NCBI GenBank assembly: GCA_022764275.1
Contig: JALERH010000177.1
Span: 1-40,701, forward strand
DNA from: Blautia sp.
GTDB lineage: Bacteria > Bacillota > Clostridia > Lachnospirales > Lachnospiraceae
Direction: 5' to 3'
DNA length: 40,701 nucleotides
Part shown: in pieces, positions 9,133 to 18,810 of the stretch
Numbering within the stretch: position 1 is the stretch's first letter
Layout of the letters: each line of letters begins with the position of its first letter
Program-made: the position numbers and the translations under genes
Notes under the pieces: generated by a model
The model's input: only the letters and a program-made list of their open reading frames with translations
Databases searched by the model: none
What the model was told of the DNA's origin: nothing

Positions 9133-9161
9133 TTAATCAATTTTAAATTAATCAATTTTAA
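9132..9161. repeat. Exact 15-bp tandem duplication
   Basis: ATTAATCAATTTTAA x2 (9132-9146, 9147-9161). Confidence 0.9.
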
Positions 9162-9483
9162 TGGAATCTGATTCCTCAGCTTCCTCATTCTCCTCTGTCT
9201 CTTCAGCGGAATCTCCGATTTCATCGGCAGGCTCCTCAGCGGCTTCTTCAGCTGGTACATCTTCGCTTTCGGAAGGCTCCCAGGATGCAAAAGCCTCATG
9301 TCCGTCCCGGCTGTCTTCTCCTGATTTGTTCACAGAAACGGCATCGTCATCAAAGTCATCTTCAAAATCAGGTCCTTCAGCAACTGGCTTTTTCTTCATC
9401 AGAACTGCAGCCACAGCTCCGGCTGCCGCTGCCGTAAGAGCACCAATTGCTACCATACCCCAATATTTGTTCATTTTTGCCAT
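9148..9483 (-). CDS. Small membrane-anchored acidic protein, hypothetical
   Basis: Single N-terminal TM (YWGMVAIGALTAAAAGAVAAVLMKKK) followed by a Glu/Asp-rich tail; convergent with the ferredoxin gene, with a shared terminator. Confidence 0.7.
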   Translation of the reverse strand: MAKMNKYWGMVAIGALTAAAAGAVAAVLMKKKPVAEGPDFEDDFDDDAVSVNKSGEDSRDGHEAFASWEPSESEDVPAEEAAEEPADEIGDSAEETEENEEAEESDSIKID

Positions 9484-9605
9484 ATAAGTTTCATACTCCT
9501 TTCAGATATTCGCCCTCTACCAAATCTTTTTGTAAAATAAAGGTTGTTTCTATTGTAATACTTTTTACCCAAAAAGAAAAGAAAAAATGTAAAGAAAAAA
9601 ATCGG

Positions 9606-9634
9606 TTGCACCTGCATTTTGGAGGCGTTATACT
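9606..9634 (+). promoter_or_regulatory. Sigma-A type promoter for the maf operon
   Basis: TTGCAC, 17-nt spacer, TATACT; ATG at 9658. Confidence 0.65.
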
Positions 9635-9657
9635 ATTAGGGCAGAAAAGGAGACATT

Positions 9658-10260
9658 ATGGAAAAAATTGTATTGGCATCTGCCTCTCCCAGACGTAAGG
9701 AACTACTGGAACGGGCAGACTTGAAATTTACCGTAGTTCCCTCCTCGGGAGAGGAAGAAATCGGGGGAGGTACACCGGATCAGGTGGTGGAAAATCTGTC
9801 CCGCAGCAAAGCTTTTTCCGTGGCAGAGGAATTAAAAAGAGAAAAAGAAGTGAAGCTGGTCATTGGAGCAGATACCATAGTAGCTTTTCAGAATCACATT
9901 CTGGGAAAACCTGTTGACGAACAGGATGCCTTTGACACCCTTACGAGGCTTTCCGGAAATTCCCATCAGGTTTATACCGGTGTTACGGTTTTGATAAGAA
10001 AATGGGATGCATGGGAAGAACATACCTTCAGCGAGAGGACGGATGTGCATTTTTATTCCGTATCAGAGGAGGAAATCCGGGATTATATCTGCACAGGAGA
10101 GCCGATGGACAAAGCAGGAAGCTATGGCATACAGGGAAGATTCGGCGTGTATGTAAAGGGTATCGAAGGAGATTATAACAATGTAGTGGGGCTTCCGGTT
10201 GGAAGACTGTTTTACGAAATGAAAAAAATCGGAATCGACATGAGAGGAATGGGAAGATGA
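9658..10260 (+). CDS. maf: Maf family nucleotide pyrophosphatase
   Basis: LASASPRRKELLERADLKFTVVPS, GADTIV, DKAGSYGIQGRFGVYVKGIEGDYNNVVGLPVGRL. Confidence 0.95.
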   Translation: MEKIVLASASPRRKELLERADLKFTVVPSSGEEEIGGGTPDQVVENLSRSKAFSVAEELKREKEVKLVIGADTIVAFQNHILGKPVDEQDAFDTLTRLSGNSHQVYTGVTVLIRKWDAWEEHTFSERTDVHFYSVSEEEIRDYICTGEPMDKAGSYGIQGRFGVYVKGIEGDYNNVVGLPVGRLFYEMKKIGIDMRGMGR

Positions 10261-10922
10261 TTAAAGCTTGTATTTTTGACCTGGACGGGACATTGGCGTA
10301 TACACTGGACTCCATGGCCTGTGTTGCGAATGAAGTGATGGAACGATTTTCTTTAAAACCTCAGCCAGTGGAGAATTTTAAGTATTATTGCGGAAATGGT
10401 GCAGATACGCTGATCCGGCGATGCCTGGCCGATGCAGGAGATGAGAAACTTGAACATTATGAGGAAGCGAGAAAGCTTTACCGGGAGATGTTTGATATAG
10501 ATCCACTTTACAAGGTGAGCCATTATCCGGGAATGCCCGAAACGATCAAAGCCCTGAAATCCCGGGGCGTAAAGATTGCCGTGTGTTCCAATAAGCCGCA
10601 TATTGCCACCGTAAAGGTTGTACAGGAGATGTTTGGAGACGAATTTGACGTGGTGATCGGGCAAAGCGATGCTCTTCGGAAAAAGCCGGCTCCGGATGAA
10701 CCCTTAAAGGCAGCAGAAGAGTTGGGAGTAAAGCCGGAAGAATGTATGTACTTCGGAGACACCGGCACGGATATGCAGACCGGAAACGCTGCAGGAATGT
10801 ACACAGTCGGCGTCCTCTGGGGATATCGGGACAAAAAGGAACTGGTGGAAAACAAAGCGCAGGAGCTTCTGGAGAAGCCGGAAGAAATATTAAAGCTTTA
10901 CGAGGAGAGAAAAAATGATTAA
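10257..10922 (+). CDS. HAD family hydrolase, phosphoglycolate phosphatase-like
   Basis: FDLDGTLAYTLDS, VCSNKPH, YFGDTGTDMQTGNAAGM; 4-bp overlap with maf. Confidence 0.9.
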   Translation: MIKACIFDLDGTLAYTLDSMACVANEVMERFSLKPQPVENFKYYCGNGADTLIRRCLADAGDEKLEHYEEARKLYREMFDIDPLYKVSHYPGMPETIKALKSRGVKIAVCSNKPHIATVKVVQEMFGDEFDVVIGQSDALRKKPAPDEPLKAAEELGVKPEECMYFGDTGTDMQTGNAAGMYTVGVLWGYRDKKELVENKAQELLEKPEEILKLYEERKND

Positions 10923-11718
10923 GCTGATAGCAAGTGATCTGGACGGAACTTTATTACTGAATGGGGCACAGAAGCTTCCAGAGGATATTTTTCCATTGAT
11001 CCGCAGGCTGAAGGAAATGGGAATCCTGTTTGCGGCAGCCAGCGGCAGACAGTATAACAATATGAAACGCCTGTTTGCGCCCGTGGTATCGGATATGGCT
11101 TTTATCTGTGAAAACGGTGCGGTAGCGTTCTGGAAAGACGAGCTTTTATATGAAAATTTTTTTGACAGGAACCTGATGATGGATATTCTGAAGGCTGTGG
11201 AGGAAAGAAAAGATACAGAATTTACCTGCTCCACCAAGGATTATCATTATATCATGCCAAAAACGGAAGAATTCAGAAAACTTTTGCAAAATGAGGTGAA
11301 AGTGGACTGTAAGATTATCAGCAGCGCGGATGAGATTACAGAGCCGTGCGTGAAAATGGCAGTTTATGATAAGGAAGGTGTCACGGACGAGGCGCTCGAA
11401 TACTGGAAAGAACGGTTTTCTGACCGATGCCGGGTGGTAACCTCCGGATTTGCGTGGATTGATTTTATTCCTTTTGGAACGAATAAGGCAAATGGCGTGA
11501 AAAAATTTCAGGAAATGCTTCGTATTTCTCCGGAAGAATGCGTGGTTTTCGGAGATGAATACAACGATATTGAGATGCTGCAGGCGGTAAAATACAGTTT
11601 CGCCATGTCACATTCCAAAGCAGGAGTCCGGGCCGAAGCACATTACGAGACGGACCGGGTGCAGCCGGTGCTGGAAAAGCTGATCGCAGCCAATGGTAAA
11701 ATGGAGGAGGTAGTTTGA
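10915..11718 (+). CDS. Cof-type HAD-IIB family hydrolase
   Basis: IASDLDGTLLLNG, AAASGRQYNNM, NKANGVKKFQEML, VFGDEYNDIEML; overlaps the upstream HAD gene by 8 bp. Confidence 0.92.
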   Translation: MIKLIASDLDGTLLLNGAQKLPEDIFPLIRRLKEMGILFAAASGRQYNNMKRLFAPVVSDMAFICENGAVAFWKDELLYENFFDRNLMMDILKAVEERKDTEFTCSTKDYHYIMPKTEEFRKLLQNEVKVDCKIISSADEITEPCVKMAVYDKEGVTDEALEYWKERFSDRCRVVTSGFAWIDFIPFGTNKANGVKKFQEMLRISPEECVVFGDEYNDIEMLQAVKYSFAMSHSKAGVRAEAHYETDRVQPVLEKLIAANGKMEEVV

Positions 11719-11719
11719 G

Positions 11720-11977
11720 ATGTACACAGAAGAATGTATCCAGACATTTCTGGAAAAACAGGGGCAGCTCTTTGACGAGCCGGTAGCGGAAAATTATGAA
11801 GAAGCGGAGGCATTCCTGGAAGACTGCATGGCCGTAGTAGTGGATTCCATTCGTGAAGTACGGGAATATCTTTCCGGAATGGGTGCTGACGTAGACGGGA
11901 TGACGGAAGACGACCTGAAAGAAGCAAGCGAGGTCTTTTCCATCCCGGACGGGACATATCTGATCGTAGAGGGATGA
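11720..11977 (+). CDS. Small acidic hypothetical protein
   Basis: 85-aa ORF starting 1 nt after the Cof stop, preceded by GGAGG. Confidence 0.65.
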   Translation: MYTEECIQTFLEKQGQLFDEPVAENYEEAEAFLEDCMAVVVDSIREVREYLSGMGADVDGMTEDDLKEASEVFSIPDGTYLIVEG

Positions 11978-12077
11978 CAGCAGGCAAATCCAGATTACAT
12001 GAAGCAGGGGAAGTCTGCTATAATGTAACCAAACATAATCATGAGTAAGAAAAATATGAAAATACTTGTGAATTATA

Positions 12078-12106
12078 TTGAAAAAATGTTACAATAGTGT
12101 TACAAT
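12078..12106 (+). promoter_or_regulatory. Sigma-A type promoter for the 12142 surface protein
   Basis: TTGAAA (12078-12083), 17-nt spacer, TACAAT (12101-12106). Confidence 0.7.
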
Positions 12107-12141
12107 CTGAAAGTGACAGGGAATGTAAAGGAGGATGGCAT

Positions 12142-14625
12142 ATGAAGCCGAAGAAAATTTTATCAGTGATCATGACCTTTATCATGATGCTTTCCCTGCT
12201 TCCGTCTCTCGTATTTGCAGCGGCAGAACCGGCAGGAAAGCTGGATGGCAAGCTGAAAATCAAAGGTACGGCAGCCGTGGGAAGTGTCCTGAGCGCCGAT
12301 TATGTGAAGGTGACACCGGAGGGACTTACCGATGATTATGTAAGCTTTTCCTGGTCCAGAATGGTTGGAGACCAGATTACAGAGGTAAGTAAGGAAAAGA
12401 CATATACTCTGGTGGATGAGGATCTGGGAAACAAGATTGAATTAAAAATCACCGGTCTGGAAGAACTGGGAGTTACCGGAGAACTGAAGGCAAATACGGT
12501 GGCAATCGTGGCGACACCGGAAGAAGCTCCGGAAGAGACAACCGAGGAAAAACCAGAAGAGGCAATTGAGCCGGGAGAAGCAGAAGAACCGGCGACGGAA
12601 GATGAGCCGGCAGAGGAACCGGGAAATGAAGAAGGGGTACTTGTGCTGGGTGAATCCTCAGAGGATGATGGGGATCTGCAGGAAATGGGAGAAGCACCGG
12701 ATTCTGCGGATGAGATGCAGCCGTCAGACGGACCGGAATATTCCGTGCCGGATGAAGCAGGTACAGAATCTTCCGAAGAAATTACAGTGAATGACGAGGT
12801 TATTGAAATCGGTACAGAGGAAACTCTGGTGGTTCCGCAGAATGCAGAGCCGTTAACCTACTCCGCAGAAGCTGTTGTGGAAAGTGAAACCGGCAGCCTG
12901 GAATTTGGCAGTCTGGATGAAGGCTACACAGAGATTCCGGAGGCACAGTATGTGACGATTAAAAACAATGGTACCGGAGAACTCAATTTTAAACCGATCG
13001 CACCTGATCACTTTATGGCCCAGGATATTACGGAGCCTCTTCCGGCAGGAGAGAGTGTCAATGTCTGGATTCAGCCGAGAGAAGGTGTGGCAGCAGGTAC
13101 TTATGCAGATACCATTACCTATGAGACAGAAGAAGGTGCAGAGGTATCCTTTGGGGCAAATCTCATTGTGAATGCAGTTGCGCCGCTTGAAGAGACACCG
13201 GAACCGGCACCGGCCAATGTACAGGTTACAGACGGAGATCTGAATTTCGGTACCATCAAACAGGGACAGACAGTGGAGCCGAGAATGATCAGACTGGCAA
13301 ACGCCGGAGAAGAAGCAGTTACCATATTGCTTCCGGTAAGCAGCTACTATACGATTTCCACAGATGGAAATCTGGAACTGCAGCCGGGCGATTCAATCGT
13401 TCTGAATGTGGCACCAAATCCGACAGAGGTTGGAGATTATACGGAAGAGATTCCGGTGAAGAAAGCAGAATCTGAGGAAGTTTTGTGCACGGTTACTGCA
13501 GCATTCGCAATCGAAGAAGCAGACAGACCTGCACTTACTGCAAATGTTACAGGTCTCACCTTTGAAAATAAGGAAGAGGGATATGCAGAGGCACCTGCAG
13601 CTCAGACGGTTACCCTGACCAACACCGGAAATGTAGCGCTTACCGGCATTACAGTGGAAGCCGCCGGACAGGAGTTCAGCGTAAGCGGACTTTCTGCAGA
13701 CGCAGCAGATGTGAATGGCACGGTAACCTTCAATGTGGCTCCTGTTTTGGGACTGAAAGAGGGTACCTATACTCAGATCATCACAGTTAAGAGTGCAGAA
13801 GCAGAGGCGGTTACTCTGACGGCGACCTTTACCGTAACGGCAGTACCGGTCAAACTTACTGCAGTCAATAAACCAAGCGACATCAGCCTTCCGAATGGTG
13901 TGGAGAAATCCGCATCCGGCCTGAAACTTCCGTCTTCCATTACCATCGAGACAAATAAGGGAAGCATGGCGGCAGCTGTGACATGGGATGTGAAGGGCTG
14001 CGCTTATAACCAGAAAACGACAGATGTTCAGAAATTTTCCGTAAAAGGTACGGTTACTCTTCCGGATGGTGTGACCAATCCGGATAATCTGAATCTGATC
14101 ACTTCTGTGAATGTGACGGTACGCCGTGGTGTAAAACTTGCGGATGCAGCCAATAATGCGATCACAGGAATCAGCTCTGACGGAGCATATACAACAGAAA
14201 CCAAGATTACCTTTACGGCAGTTGGTGCCGGTATGGATAATGCAGACCCGATCAACGGCGATACCAGATACCTTCCTCTTAACTGGTCAGTTCTGGAGGC
14301 AAGAAGCTGGGATGCTGCACCATACTCCGCAACCTTCCGCATGGGTAAGAACGGCAGCTATACACTGACCGTTACATTTAATCAGCAGAAGTTTGATGGA
14401 AGCAACTGGGTAAACACTGGCGTACAGGATACCAAGCAGGTGAACTTTACTGTGGCAGCTGCAGCAGGTCAGACCCTGACACCAGCGGCTGATAAGACTG
14501 ATGCAAACCAGAAAAAGGCAGTTCAGACCGGAGACAATACCCCGATTTTACCATTCGTCATCATTCTTGTGGCAGCAGTGGTTCTGATTGCCGGGATCCT
14601 GGTTTACCGCAGTAAGAAAAGATAA
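12142..14625 (+). CDS. Secreted, cell-wall/membrane-anchored protein with choice-of-anchor-D-like repeats
   Basis: Signal peptide MKPKKILSVIMTFIMMLSLLPSLVFAAAEP; repeats 'LEFGSLDEGYTEIPEAQYVTIKNNGTGELNF', 'LNFGTIKQGQTVEPRMIRLANAGEEAVTI', 'LTFENKEEGYAEAPAAQTVTLTNTGNVALTGI'; C-term VQTGDNTPILPFVIILVAAVVLIAGILVYRSKKR. Confidence 0.82.
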   Translation: MKPKKILSVIMTFIMMLSLLPSLVFAAAEPAGKLDGKLKIKGTAAVGSVLSADYVKVTPEGLTDDYVSFSWSRMVGDQITEVSKEKTYTLVDEDLGNKIELKITGLEELGVTGELKANTVAIVATPEEAPEETTEEKPEEAIEPGEAEEPATEDEPAEEPGNEEGVLVLGESSEDDGDLQEMGEAPDSADEMQPSDGPEYSVPDEAGTESSEEITVNDEVIEIGTEETLVVPQNAEPLTYSAEAVVESETGSLEFGSLDEGYTEIPEAQYVTIKNNGTGELNFKPIAPDHFMAQDITEPLPAGESVNVWIQPREGVAAGTYADTITYETEEGAEVSFGANLIVNAVAPLEETPEPAPANVQVTDGDLNFGTIKQGQTVEPRMIRLANAGEEAVTILLPVSSYYTISTDGNLELQPGDSIVLNVAPNPTEVGDYTEEIPVKKAESEEVLCTVTAAFAIEEADRPALTANVTGLTFENKEEGYAEAPAAQTVTLTNTGNVALTGITVEAAGQEFSVSGLSADAADVNGTVTFNVAPVLGLKEGTYTQIITVKSAEAEAVTLTATFTVTAVPVKLTAVNKPSDISLPNGVEKSASGLKLPSSITIETNKGSMAAAVTWDVKGCAYNQKTTDVQKFSVKGTVTLPDGVTNPDNLNLITSVNVTVRRGVKLADAANNAITGISSDGAYTTETKITFTAVGAGMDNADPINGDTRYLPLNWSVLEARSWDAAPYSATFRMGKNGSYTLTVTFNQQKFDGSNWVNTGVQDTKQVNFTVAAAAGQTLTPAADKTDANQKKAVQTGDNTPILPFVIILVAAVVLIAGILVYRSKKR

Positions 14626-14650
14626 GATTCATGCAGAATATGGAAAATGA

Positions 14651-14675
14651 GAAGGGCGTCCTCAGGGCGCCCTTT
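14651..14675 (+). terminator. Probable terminator
   Basis: GAAGGGCGTCC TCA GGGCGCCCTTT hairpin just after the stop; weak T tract. Confidence 0.55.
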
Positions 14676-14705
14676 GTAATGCAGAAAAGTTTAAAAATAA
14701 AATTG

Positions 14706-14732
14706 CTAGCACTCATTAAAAATGAGTGCTAA
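14706..14732 (+). promoter_or_regulatory. CIRCE element (HrcA operator)
   Basis: CTAGCACTC-N9-GAGTGCTAA; one mismatch to TTAGCACTC-N9-GAGTGCTAA. Confidence 0.93.
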
Positions 14733-14739
14733 TTTTTTC

Positions 14740-14768
14740 TTGACTTTTTGATAAAATGGTATTACTAT
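14740..14768 (+). promoter_or_regulatory. htpG promoter
   Basis: TTGACT, 17-nt spacer, TACTAT, 8 nt downstream of CIRCE. Confidence 0.65.
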
Positions 14769-14812
14769 ATACCTTAGAATTTTAAGACAATGAATAAAGG
14801 AGTGTGAGCTGC

Positions 14813-16906
14813 ATGGCTGAAAAGCATGGTAGTTTATCAATTAACAGTGAAAATATTTTTCCAATTATTAAGAAATGGTTATATTCCGACCATGACATCT
14901 TCGCAAGAGAGATGATTTCCAATGGATGTGACGCCATTACGAAGTTAAAGAAACTGGATGTGATGGGAGAGTACACACTTCCGGATGATTATAAGGCAAA
15001 GATTGAAGTAATTGTCAATCCGGAGGAGAAAACTCTGAAATTCATTGATACCGGTATTGGTATGACTGCTGATGAGGTGGAGGAGTATATCACCCAGATC
15101 GCATTTTCCGGTGCTACTGAATTTCTGGAAAAATATAAGGATAAGACGACAGATGATCAGATCATTGGTCATTTCGGTCTGGGATTCTATTCTGCATTCA
15201 TGGTTGCCGATGAGGTTCATATTGATACTCTTTCCTATAAAGAAGGAGCTACACCGGTACACTGGACCTGCGATGGCGGTACAGAATATGATATGCAGGA
15301 TGGCAATAAGAATACAGTTGGTACGGAGATCACTCTGTTTCTGAATGAAGACAGCGTGGAATTTTCCAATGAATACAGAATGCGTGAGGTGATTGAGAAA
15401 TATTGTTCCTTCATGCCGGTTAATATTTATCTTTCCAAAGCAAATGCAGAACAGGAATATGAGACCATTGACGAGTCTGAACTTCGCGAAGATGATGTAG
15501 TGGTGGAACGTATCCATGAGGAAGCGAAAACAGAAGAAAAAGAAAATGACAAAGGGGAAAAAGAAATCGTAGAGGTTTCTCCGGCCAAAGATAAAGTAAA
15601 GATCAACAAACGTCCGGTGTCCTTGAGTGATCCGAATCCACTGTGGATGAAGCATCCAAACGAATGTACAGATGAGGAGTACAGGGAATTTTACCGCAAG
15701 GTATTTATGGATTATAAAGAGCCATTGTTCTGGATCCATCTGAATATGGATTATCCGTTCAACTTAAAAGGTATTCTGTATTTTCCGAAGATCAATACAG
15801 AATATGATTCCATTGAAGGCACGATCAAACTGTATAACAATCAGGTATTTATCGCAGATAACATCAAGGAAGTCATTCCGGAATTCCTGCTTCTGCTGAA
15901 GGGTGTTATTGACTGTCCGGATCTGCCGCTGAATGTTTCCAGATCTGCTCTTCAGAACGATGGATTTGTACAGAAGATTTCCGAGTACATTACCAAGAAA
16001 GTTGCGGACAAGCTTACCGGTATGTGCAAGACAGACCGTGAATCCTACGAAAAATACTGGGATGACATCAGCCCATTCATTAAATTCGGATGCATCAAAG
16101 ATACAAAATTTGCAGATAAGATGAATGATTACATTCTCTTTAAAAATATAGACGGCAAATATCTGACACTGAAAGACTGCATTGAGGAGAATAAGAAACC
16201 GGAAGAAAAGGCTGAGGGAGAGGAAACAACCGAGGATACAGAAAATACCGAAGGTGCTGAAACTGCAGATGAGAAAAAGGAAGATGATTCTGTCGAAAAC
16301 AAAGAGCCGGAGAAAACGACTATTTTCTATGTAACGGACGAAGTTCAGCAGAGCCAGTACATCAATATGTTCCGTGAAGCGGGTAAAGATGCGGTCATTC
16401 TGAAGCACAACATTGATACACCATTTATTTCTCACATGGAGCAGAAGGATGAAACAATTCAGTTTAAGAGAATTGACGCAGATCTGACAGAAGAACTTCG
16501 TGAGGATGGAGAGACAGATGAGGAGATGGCAAAATCTCTCACGGATATTTTCCGCAGCAGCCTGAAGAACGACAAACTGGAAGTGCGTGTGGAGAAACTG
16601 AAAAATGAGAATGTGGCAGCAATGATGACTCTTTCTGAGGAGAGCCGCCGTATGCAGGATATGATGAAAATGTACAATATGTACGGCATGGATCCGGGTA
16701 TGTTTGGCGGACAGGAGACACTGGTGCTCAATGCAAACCATCCGCTGGTACAGTTTGTAGTTGATCATAAGAAATCTTCCAAAGTGCCGGTTATCTGTGA
16801 GCAGCTGTATGACCTGGCAATGTTAAGCCATAAACAGCTTTCTCCGGAGGAAATGACACGATTTGTTCAGAGGAGCAATGAGATTCTTCTTATGCTTACA
16901 AAATAA
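14813..16906 (+). CDS. htpG: Molecular chaperone HtpG (Hsp90)
   Basis: REMISNGCDAITKLKKL, DTGIGMTADEVEEYI, IGHFGLGFYSAFMVAD, GVIDCPDLPLNVSRSALQ. Confidence 0.96.
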   Translation: MAEKHGSLSINSENIFPIIKKWLYSDHDIFAREMISNGCDAITKLKKLDVMGEYTLPDDYKAKIEVIVNPEEKTLKFIDTGIGMTADEVEEYITQIAFSGATEFLEKYKDKTTDDQIIGHFGLGFYSAFMVADEVHIDTLSYKEGATPVHWTCDGGTEYDMQDGNKNTVGTEITLFLNEDSVEFSNEYRMREVIEKYCSFMPVNIYLSKANAEQEYETIDESELREDDVVVERIHEEAKTEEKENDKGEKEIVEVSPAKDKVKINKRPVSLSDPNPLWMKHPNECTDEEYREFYRKVFMDYKEPLFWIHLNMDYPFNLKGILYFPKINTEYDSIEGTIKLYNNQVFIADNIKEVIPEFLLLLKGVIDCPDLPLNVSRSALQNDGFVQKISEYITKKVADKLTGMCKTDRESYEKYWDDISPFIKFGCIKDTKFADKMNDYILFKNIDGKYLTLKDCIEENKKPEEKAEGEETTEDTENTEGAETADEKKEDDSVENKEPEKTTIFYVTDEVQQSQYINMFREAGKDAVILKHNIDTPFISHMEQKDETIQFKRIDADLTEELREDGETDEEMAKSLTDIFRSSLKNDKLEVRVEKLKNENVAAMMTLSEESRRMQDMMKMYNMYGMDPGMFGGQETLVLNANHPLVQFVVDHKKSSKVPVICEQLYDLAMLSHKQLSPEEMTRFVQRSNEILLMLTK

Positions 16907-16939
16907 TCTGCTCAATTTTTCATGGCAGATGAAGAATAC

Positions 16940-17443
16940 TTACAGCTCTTCGAATAGTATCTGATTTTGATGGAAAAAATCCAGAACCGTATGATCCCAG
17001 AGCTGTTCCAGCTGTTTGTCCTGCACAAAGGTATAAAAGGAAGTACCGGTGGTGCAGAGGAGCATTTTGTTCTTGTACTGAAGATTGAGATAAAGTCCCC
17101 GGAGACTGTCCACAGGCAGTCCGGGGGCTTCTCTTTCGATAAGAGTTTTTGCTTTTTTGGAAGAAAGCTGAAACACGATCTTGAAATAAAGCGGGGGACG
17201 CTTTCCGCGAATAATAAAATGGCAGTAAGGCTTCACTTCTGCCCAGAGAGAATAAATTCTGTGGGTGCTGTCCAGAATTTCCTGCTGCTCCGTATCAAAA
17301 AAATCTTTCTGCAGCTTTCCGTCGATGGAAAACAGATTGTAAGTGGAAATATCTGCACTGTTCAGCCAGAAATGGTCAAATACATTTCCAATAAACAATT
17401 TATTGGTGAAATCTTTCAAATCCGAAATTTTTAACGCAAGCAT
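16940..17443 (-). CDS. Conserved hypothetical protein (DUF5721-like by recollection)
   Basis: 167-aa ORF with GGGAG SD upstream; protein-like composition (LALKISDLKDFTNKLFIGNVFDHFWLNSADI). Preferred over the overlapping plus-strand ORF. Confidence 0.65.
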   Translation of the reverse strand: MLALKISDLKDFTNKLFIGNVFDHFWLNSADISTYNLFSIDGKLQKDFFDTEQQEILDSTHRIYSLWAEVKPYCHFIIRGKRPPLYFKIVFQLSSKKAKTLIEREAPGLPVDSLRGLYLNLQYKNKMLLCTTGTSFYTFVQDKQLEQLWDHTVLDFFHQNQILFEEL

Positions 17444-17595
17444 CTCATAACTCCCTTCCAGTCAGTAATACTTATTATAAAACAATCCCCAAAAAAAGAA
17501 CAGAGTTTTTACAAAAAGTCTTTTCAAATGTGCAGCAGTATGTTAATATAGATGTGGTATTTGAAACTACATATAATAGAAAAGAGGACGATATT

Positions 17596-18438
17596 TTGAG
17601 TTACAAAATTGTGATAGATAGCTGTGGAGAACTTCTGGAGGAATGGAAGAAGGATACAGAGCATTTTGAATCGGTTCCGTTGACCCTTACAGTAGGGGGA
17701 GAAGATATTATCGATGATGCCAGCTTTAATCAGGCAGAGTTTTTAAAAAAAGTAGCAGAATGCCCGGAGTGCCCGAAATCGGCATGTCCATCTCCGGAGC
17801 GTTTCAGGAAAGCCTTTGATTGTGAAGCGGAACATGTTTATTGTGTAACGCTTTCAGCCGAGCTGAGCGGTTCCTACAGCAGTGCAGTCCTTGGGAGAAG
17901 CCTTTTGCATGAGGAGCAGCCGGATAAGAAGATCCATATTTTCAATTCACGGTCTGCATCCATCGGACAAACGCTGATTGCAATGAAAATTCAGGAATGT
18001 GAGGAAGCGAGGCTTCCGTTTGAAGATGTGGTAAGTGTGGTTGAAAAATACATTGAAGGGCAGAATACTTTTTTTGTACTGGAAAATCTGGAAACACTGC
18101 GGAAAAATGGACGCCTTAGCAAAGTGAAAGCGTTGGTGGCATCTGCTCTCAAAATCAAACCCGTGATGGGCGCCACACCGGAGGGAACGATCTGTCAGCT
18201 TGACCAGGCCCGCGGCATGAATAAGGCCCTGGTAAAAATGGTGGAGCATATTATGGAGAAAACCGTGGACAGTGAACATAAGGTCCTGGCGATTTCGCAC
18301 TGCAACAGTGAAAAAAGAGCGCAGATGTTAAAAGAGGCGCTTCAGGAAAAAATGAAAGTGGCAAAAATCGTTGTTCTGGACACAGCCGGGGTCAGCAGTA
18401 TGTATGCAAATGACGGAGGCATCATTGTGGCAGTATAA
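17596..18438 (+). CDS. DegV family fatty-acid-binding protein
   Basis: YKIVIDSCGEL, FDVVSVVEKYI, 'NTFFVLENLETLRKNGRLSKVKALVASALKIKPVM'. TTG start at 17596 after an AGAGGA SD is likely. Confidence 0.88.
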   Translation: MSYKIVIDSCGELLEEWKKDTEHFESVPLTLTVGGEDIIDDASFNQAEFLKKVAECPECPKSACPSPERFRKAFDCEAEHVYCVTLSAELSGSYSSAVLGRSLLHEEQPDKKIHIFNSRSASIGQTLIAMKIQECEEARLPFEDVVSVVEKYIEGQNTFFVLENLETLRKNGRLSKVKALVASALKIKPVMGATPEGTICQLDQARGMNKALVKMVEHIMEKTVDSEHKVLAISHCNSEKRAQMLKEALQEKMKVAKIVVLDTAGVSSMYANDGGIIVAV

Positions 18439-18535
18439 TTTTCCGTGGAATTCGCTTGGCTCTTTTCTTTTGGTGAAGAATGTGCTATAATAACCAAAAT
18501 AAAATTTGAGTCGACACGACAAAAGGAGATAGATT

Positions 18536-18784
18536 ATGAGCCAGAAGAAAGTTGACGCTTATAAAGAGCAAAAAGCAAACCGTGCGAAGATTATGAAAAA
18601 GGAGAAGTGGATCCTCAGACTGGAGAAGCTTGCTGCACTGGCAGTGTGCATTGCTGCTGTTTGCTGGATTGGCTTTTCTGTATATGGGAAAGTGACCGAT
18701 GGAAAGGAAGAAGTGAAGGTAGAGACCGTTATGGACACTTCCGCATTGGATGATTATCTTTCCGGTATCGAGGAAGCAGAATAA
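18536..18784 (+). CDS. Small single-TM hypothetical protein
   Basis: AGGAG SD, one TM (LAALAVCIAAVCWIGFSVYG), upstream extended -10 TGCTATAAT. Confidence 0.65.
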   Translation: MSQKKVDAYKEQKANRAKIMKKEKWILRLEKLAALAVCIAAVCWIGFSVYGKVTDGKEEVKVETVMDTSALDDYLSGIEEAE

Positions 18785-18810
18785 AATTTAAATAAAGCTG
18801 AATAAGGCAA

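Noticed and set aside
16967-17434. 155-aa plus-strand ORF overlapping the 16940-17443 minus CDS
   Set aside because: The minus-strand frame has a better SD and more protein-like composition; the plus frame starts in-frame within the other gene's coding end and lacks an RBS.
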